DNA of 10,209 bases from Acidobacteriota bacterium (GTDB lineage Bacteria > Acidobacteriota > Terriglobia > Terriglobales > Acidobacteriaceae). A program made the position numbers and the translations under genes. Each line of letters opens with the position of its first letter. The first letter of the stretch is position 1. The DNA is taken from NCBI GenBank assembly GCA_021780095.1, contig JAJXZK010000164.1:1-10209 (forward strand). Reading direction: 5' to 3'. Below the pieces are notes generated by a model, which searched no databases, had not been told where the DNA came from, and worked only from the letters and a program-made list of their open reading frames with translations. Below are positions 6,207 through 10,209 of this stretch, in pieces.

Positions 6207-6779
6207 TCACCCTCGAGACTGCAATTGATCTTCCACCATCTCGCAAATCGTATGAAATAAGAATTGATGGCCTTCCTGTATCCTCGCCGTAACTCCGCTG
6301 GTGACAAGCAGTTCGATATCGGCAAGTCCGGCGCATGTACCGCCATCTCTGCCGAGAAACGCAATCGTCTTGATTTTTAGATCCCTGGCGACCACCAGGG
6401 CCCGGCGGACATTGGGGCTTCGGCCGCTGGTGGTAAATGCAATCAAGATGTCGCCTGGCTTTCCGAACGCTTCCACCTGTCGCGAAAAGATCTCGCTAAA
6501 TTCGTAATCATTCCCGATTGCCGTCAGATCGCCGCCCTGAGCCGCCAGCGAAATTGCCGGATAGGGACGCCGATCCTGATTGAAGCGGCAAACAAATTCC
6601 GTCGTCAGATGCGACGCGTCTGCAGCGCTGCCTCCATTGCCGCACGCCATCAGTTTGTTTCCAGAAAGTAGCGCATCGGCGATGGCGCCAGCCGCTCCGA
6701 CGATCTTCGTCTCCAGAGACGCAACTTGTTCTAGCGTCGCCTTCGCATCCCGCAGGTTTGTTGCGATCACATGGTTCAT
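6207..6779 (-). CDS. gmhA: Sedoheptulose-7-phosphate isomerase (phosphoheptose isomerase)
   Basis: GmhA converts sedoheptulose 7-phosphate to D-glycero-D-manno-heptose 7-phosphate, the first committed step towards ADP-heptose for the LPS inner core. The 190-aa SIS-fold product has the usual length. It shows CGNGGSAADASHL (46-58), TTSGRSPNV (116-124) and ARIQEGHQFLFHTICEMVE (165-183). The zinc and catalytic residues of E. coli GmhA (His61, Glu65, Gln172, His180) align with His57, Glu61, Gln168 and His176, with exactly conserved spacing. The ATG at 6779 overlaps the hldD stop as ATGA, and GAGGAAA lies about 8 bases upstream, so the start is secure. It is the last gene of the heptose block. DiaA-like SIS proteins resemble GmhA, but the context and the complete ligand set favour the isomerase. 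Confidence 0.94.
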   Translation of the reverse strand: MNHVIATNLRDAKATLEQVASLETKIVGAAGAIADALLSGNKLMACGNGGSAADASHLTTEFVCRFNQDRRPYPAISLAAQGGDLTAIGNDYEFSEIFSRQVEAFGKPGDILIAFTTSGRSPNVRRALVVARDLKIKTIAFLGRDGGTCAGLADIELLVTSGVTARIQEGHQFLFHTICEMVEDQLQSRG

Positions 6780-7792
6780 CGGTGTTTCCTCACTTTCCCT
6801 GTCGCGATGTCTTCGGTCTTCGTCGACTCATGCGTCTGTAAGTAGCTCGTCACATAATCGGCGACAGCCGTCTCAAGAGATGTGAATGGCGCTGCATACC
6901 CGGCCTGTCGCATTTTCTCCATCGGGGCCTGGGTAAAGTATTGATATTTTCCTTGCAGAATCTCAGGCATCTCGATGAAGTCAATTTGCGGCGGCGTCTT
7001 CATCGCGGCAAACACCGCCATCGCCAGACCCTTCCAGCTTCTCGCCTGTCCTGTCCCACAATTGAATAGTCCGCCGCAGTCACGGCGCTCCAGAAAGTGC
7101 AATGTCATAGTGACCGCATCTCTGACGTAAATGAAGTCGCGCTTCTGCTCGCCGTCGGCATAATCCGGTCGATAGGACCTGAATAACTCGATCTTTCCAG
7201 CTTTTTGAATCTGCTCGTAAGACTTCGCGACCATGGAACGCATATCGCCCTTATGGTCTTCGTACGGACCAAAGACATTAAAGTATTTCAAGCCGACGAT
7301 TCGATCAAATAGTTCGTGCTTGCGCGCCCACATATCGAACATGTGCTTGGAATATCCATACATGTTCAGCGGTCGCAACGCTGGAAGCCCAGTCACATCA
7401 TCGCTGTAGCCGTGGCTGCCATCGCCATAGGTCGCCGCGCTCGACGCATAGATGAAACGAGTCTTTTCCCGCAGGCAATAGTCACACAGCGCCCGCGTGT
7501 AATGGTAGTTATTCTGCAGCAGGAAATCCGCATTTTGCTCCGTGGTCGAACTGCAAGCCCCCAGATGAATCAGAGCCTCCGACTCGGCGATTCTCCCCTT
7601 CTCCACGCGGGATAAAAATTCGTCCGAACCGACAATGTCTTCGTATTCCAGGCCGACCAAATTGCGCCATTTCTCGTCGTGTCCCAGGTTGTCGACCAGC
7701 AGAAGATTGTCGTACCCGCGGGCGTTCAATTCCGCCACTACGTTGCGGCCGATAAATCCCGCTGCGCCGGTCACTACGATCGGTTTCTTCAT
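6776..7792 (-). CDS. hldD: ADP-L-glycero-D-manno-heptose 6-epimerase
   Basis: HldD inverts C6 of ADP-D-glycero-beta-D-manno-heptose to give the L-glycero form that heptosyltransferases use in LPS core synthesis. The 338-aa product is an extended SDR protein with a Rossmann NADP-binding loop TGAAGFIG (8-15). HldD signature segments follow: GACSSTTE (78-85), YASSAATYGDG (115-125), YGYSKHMFD (145-153, YxxxK pair Tyr145/Lys149), a second lysine in GPYEDHKGDM (Lys181) and ADGEQKRDFIYVRD (212-225). A hydrophilic C-terminal tail of about 20 residues (from HESTKTED) extends beyond the fold. ATGA overlaps join it to the adenylyltransferase gene before it and to gmhA after it, so the three are almost certainly co-translated. 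The ADEGEQ-like motif sets it apart from UDP-galactose epimerases. Confidence 0.95.
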   Translation of the reverse strand: MKKPIVVTGAAGFIGRNVVAELNARGYDNLLLVDNLGHDEKWRNLVGLEYEDIVGSDEFLSRVEKGRIAESEALIHLGACSSTTEQNADFLLQNNYHYTRALCDYCLREKTRFIYASSAATYGDGSHGYSDDVTGLPALRPLNMYGYSKHMFDMWARKHELFDRIVGLKYFNVFGPYEDHKGDMRSMVAKSYEQIQKAGKIELFRSYRPDYADGEQKRDFIYVRDAVTMTLHFLERRDCGGLFNCGTGQARSWKGLAMAVFAAMKTPPQIDFIEMPEILQGKYQYFTQAPMEKMRQAGYAAPFTSLETAVADYVTSYLQTHESTKTEDIATGKVRKHR

Positions 7793-8289
7793 GCCGTCTT
7801 ATCCTTTGTGTGGACCTGCAAAATCCGCTGGATCGTGCTTGTCGTCGAGCGCCCTTCCACCATATCCGCCAGCACGACGGTTCCACCGTGGGCTTCCACT
7901 ACCTCGCGACCACTGACATAATGGGCCCAGTCGCTTCCCTTCACCAGTACCTGCGGCAGGATCTTCGCGATGATGTCCTTGGGCTCTTTATCTCCAAACA
8001 GCACGACAAAATCCACGGCTCGCAACGATCCCAGGACGAAGGCACGGTCCTGTTCGGAATTAATCGGTCGATCGTCGCCCTTGTTGGCTCGAACCGATGC
8101 ATCTGTATTCAAACCAACCACCAAAGCATCACCCTGGTTCCGAGCAAAGGTCAGATACGTCACATGTCCGCGATGCAGGATGTCAAAGCAGCCATTCGTA
8201 AACACCAGCTTTTTCCCCTGCGCAACCAACTTATCCCGCTCGGCCCGAATATCCTCAACGGTCATCACCTTCGGGTTGTCTATTTGCAT
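7789..8289 (-). CDS. rfaE2: D-beta-D-heptose 1-phosphate adenylyltransferase (stand-alone RfaE domain II / HldC type)
   Basis: This enzyme transfers AMP from ATP to D-glycero-beta-D-manno-heptose 1-phosphate, forming ADP-heptose. The 166-aa product is a single cytidylyltransferase-like domain: TNGCFDILHRGHVTYL (31-46) with the HxGH nucleotide motif at 39-42, GLNTDASVR (59-67), RPINSEQDRAFVL (74-86), LVKGSDW (115-121) and GRSTTSTI (146-153). In E. coli this domain is the C-terminal half of bifunctional HldE; here it is a separate gene 41 bases after the kinase. The ATG at 8289 has AAAGGAG 4 bases upstream. An in-frame GTG at 8304 lies just before that ribosome binding site and is less likely. 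The stop overlaps hldD as ATGA. Confidence 0.93.
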   Translation of the reverse strand: MQIDNPKVMTVEDIRAERDKLVAQGKKLVFTNGCFDILHRGHVTYLTFARNQGDALVVGLNTDASVRANKGDDRPINSEQDRAFVLGSLRAVDFVVLFGDKEPKDIIAKILPQVLVKGSDWAHYVSGREVVEAHGGTVVLADMVEGRSTTSTIQRILQVHTKDKTA

Positions 8290-8293
8290 TTTG

Positions 8294-8300
8294 CTCCTTT
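8294..8300 (-). promoter_or_regulatory. Ribosome binding site of the heptose adenylyltransferase gene
   Basis: AAAGGAG on the minus strand, 4 bases before the ATG at 8289. It sets the start there rather than at the GTG at 8304. Confidence 0.65.
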
Positions 8301-8330
8301 GCACGCTGGCTCATCTAATTCTCGGCGGCG

Positions 8331-10209
8331 CTACGCTAACTGCATCACCTTTAATATTGCCGGGAGTTGGCTGAAATCCGGCACAATCAGGTTGGCTCCA
8401 GCCTTGATCAGCCGCGAACGTTTCACGATGTTCCATCCAAACCTGCGGACCTCGTCGCTGGCAACGCCAATCGACAGCCCCCCACTTTTTCGCGTCTCTC
8501 TCATTTCCACAGGGCCATCCCCGAAGGTCGCAAACTGGCGCCCCGGAAGATCGTTTTCGAGAATGATCCGGTCTACTACCAACTTCTTCGCCTCAACAGT
8601 AATATCCCCGACCGCGCCGAAGATTCTCCCTTCAAACAGGTCCGCATATCCCATCGCCTGCGCTTCCGCCACGACATCCGCCTGATCGGTCCCGCTGGCC
8701 AGATACAGTCTGATTCCGCGACGGTGCAGTTCCTGCAACAACGCCATGGCATTCTTGATCTGAAAATCTTCCGGCGAAAGCACACCGGCTTTCAATTTCG
8801 AGATGCGCGTTTCTATCACCTTCAGCAGTTGAACATTGAAAATGTGCTTGTACCCATGTTCATCAAGAATTTCATCCTCAGGTACAAAACCTGACTGCCG
8901 CACCAAGTCCACCAGCCCTTTCATCTGCACCAGCGTCTGGATGCCTGTAGTGCGATCGATGAAGGCGCGAACCTCTGCCGCGACCCTGCTGACGCGGGCA
9001 GGATCAAAGTCTTCATATCCCGGCCCCAGAATCGCTTGCACCATCATCGGCTCCATGATTTTCTCCCATCCTTCCCGCAGCGTGGAGAGCGTGCCATCGT
9101 GGTCAAAGATGCAGTGCTGAATCTGAAGATCGGTGAGCGGACCCCCAATCGCTTCGATCTCAGTGCCTTCAACAAAGCGCGCTCGATGGGGTGCGTCCGC
9201 CAGTTCCGGCTCAAAAATATAATCCGGCTCAGGGCCGGCCGCGAGAAGTTCTGATTGCAACGCAGTGCCGGTGGTCCGAAGTTTTCTCACCGCAATTGAA
9301 GCTGCCAGGTTTGCAAGCTTCGCAGCCGTCCAAGGATCTTGACCGCTGCCAAGAGCGGCCGCCAACGCGGCCACAACAGTGTCGCCTGCTCCTACTGGAT
9401 CCGTCTTCTCCAGAACCTGAATCCCGGGGATCTCATGCACGGTCTTGTCGTCCGCGACCAGAACGCCCTGCTCTCCGCGGGTCAGGAAGGTCGGCTGCCC
9501 CGTTCGCTGCGTGATGCGCCAGGCGAAGCTCTTTGCCCTCTCGGTTGCAACACAACCATCGATCGGCTCCTGCAGAAAACGGGCCGCTTCTGCAACATTC
9601 AATTTCAGCACGGCACCGCGGTACAGGTCCGGGCGATGACGTGCGTCCACCAGGAAAAGCGTTTTCGGATACCGGGCGATCACTTGATTGATGCGTTCAA
9701 TCAAAGAAAGAGTGTTTACCCCGCGTGAAATCTGCTGGTTCAAAACAACGACATCGTTTTCGCCCGCAGCTTTATCGAGGGCAGCGATCAATGCATCCGT
9801 TGTCCTCTTCGACAGCACGTTGAAGGCGCCAAAATCAACCCGGTTCTCTTCCTGGTCGCCAATCCAAGGTTTGGCATACACCATCGTTTGCCAATGCAGG
9901 TCTTCTACCATGTGATCGCGAATGACCGGGCCGCATGCTCGCAGCAGGCGCAATAACTCAGCGCCAAACAGATCTTTACCCACTACCCCGATCGCCTGCA
10001 CGTGTCCGACGCCGAGGGCCACCAGGTTGGCAACAACATTGCCGGCGCCACCAAGCGAGTAGTTCTGAGTGCGTACTCGTCGTACCGGCAATCCGGTCTC
10101 GAGAGAAAGCTCGGGCTCGGCCGAGTCCAGTTGCCAATACGCATCCAGGCAAAAATCCCCCAACACTGCGGCACGAAGACGCGGCAGTGGAGCGAGTGCC
10201 AACTCAAGC
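8331..10209 (-). CDS. rfaE1: Heptose-7-phosphate kinase (PfkB family) fused to a HAD-family hydrolase domain (5' end outside window)
   Basis: The N-terminal half matches the kinase domain of HldE, which phosphorylates D-glycero-D-manno-heptose 7-phosphate at C1. The C-terminal half is a HAD hydrolase. Counting from the TTG at 10202, the PfkB domain spans about 1-325: LGDFCLDAYW (14-23), the glycine motif GGAGNVVANLVALG (51-64) and the catalytic DPVGAGDT (268-275, base Asp274). After a linker comes the HAD domain: motif I FDHDGTL (Asp367, Asp369), a helical cap of about 130 residues, motif II YLASGTD (Ser503), a lysine at 539/540 and motif IV FGDGPVE (561-566). In E. coli this kinase is fused to the adenylyltransferase instead. 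The frame is open to the window edge, so TTG is probably not the real start; a few residues are missing. The HAD domain probably dephosphorylates heptose 1,7-bisphosphate, replacing GmhB (inferred). Confidence 0.88.
   Translation of the reverse strand, partial: LELALAPLPRLRAAVLGDFCLDAYWQLDSAEPELSLETGLPVRRVRTQNYSLGGAGNVVANLVALGVGHVQAIGVVGKDLFGAELLRLLRACGPVIRDHMVEDLHWQTMVYAKPWIGDQEENRVDFGAFNVLSKRTTDALIAALDKAAGENDVVVLNQQISRGVNTLSLIERINQVIARYPKTLFLVDARHRPDLYRGAVLKLNVAEAARFLQEPIDGCVATERAKSFAWRITQRTGQPTFLTRGEQGVLVADDKTVHEIPGIQVLEKTDPVGAGDTVVAALAAALGSGQDPWTAAKLANLAASIAVRKLRTTGTALQSELLAAGPEPDYIFEPELADAPHRARFVEGTEIEAIGGPLTDLQIQHCIFDHDGTLSTLREGWEKIMEPMMVQAILGPGYEDFDPARVSRVAAEVRAFIDRTTGIQTLVQMKGLVDLVRQSGFVPEDEILDEHGYKHIFNVQLLKVIETRISKLKAGVLSPEDFQIKNAMALLQELHRRGIRLYLASGTDQADVVAEAQAMGYADLFEGRIFGAVGDITVEAKKLVVDRIILENDLPGRQFATFGDGPVEMRETRKSGGLSIGVASDEVRRFGWNIVKRSRLIKAGANLIVPDFSQLPAILKVMQLA

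Noticed and set aside
7810..8685. 291-codon plus-strand open frame
   Set aside because: It spans the adenylyltransferase gene, the 41-base gap and the 3' end of the fusion gene in antisense, and shows no domain of its own.
1..10209. CRISPR arrays, tRNA or rRNA genes, insertion sequences, phage genes or attachment sites
   Set aside because: I saw no regularly spaced repeats, transposase or integrase sequence, or RNA gene signature. Almost the whole window is explained by housekeeping-type coding sequence.

Overview
All nine genes I can support are on the minus strand, so the window is transcribed from its right end to its left end. Gene content and sequence style suggest a moderately GC-rich, LPS-bearing Gram-negative bacterium, most likely an acidobacterium (Terriglobia-like). 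This is inferred from a complete ADP-heptose gene set, a secreted GH92 mannosidase and a Hox-type NAD-linked hydrogenase diaphorase. No 16S or other phylogenetic marker is present, so the taxonomy is tentative.

Right block (10209 to 6207): ADP-L-glycero-beta-D-manno-heptose synthesis for LPS. In transcription order it holds a heptose-7-phosphate kinase of the PfkB family fused to a C-terminal HAD-type hydrolase domain (5' end outside the window), a stand-alone heptose-1-phosphate adenylyltransferase (rfaE2/hldC type), the ADP-heptose 6-epimerase hldD, and the sedoheptulose-7-phosphate isomerase gmhA. The last three genes are joined by ATGA overlaps. No separate gmhB phosphatase gene is visible, and the HAD domain fused to the kinase is the obvious candidate for that step. 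This kinase-phosphatase fusion is the most interesting feature here.

Middle block (6206 to 2737): a ROK-family sugar kinase that lacks the family's usual zinc cysteines, then a secreted GH92 alpha-mannosidase. The kinase is separated from gmhA by a gap holding a strong 10-bp hairpin followed by a T-run, and by a near-palindrome just before the kinase start. Together these two genes could release and phosphorylate mannose, but that link is only inferred from adjacency.

Left block (2736 to 1): a roughly 250-base intergenic region, then hoxE, hoxF and the 5' part of hoxU, the diaphorase (NADH-oxidising) module of a bidirectional NAD(P)-linked [NiFe] hydrogenase. The intergenic region holds a perfect TGTGA-N6-TCACA palindrome. 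It lies 41.5 bases upstream of a plausible start site with a TAAATA -10 element, which is the layout of a class II CRP/FNR-type activated promoter. The hydrogenase subunits hoxY and hoxH would be expected just beyond the left edge.
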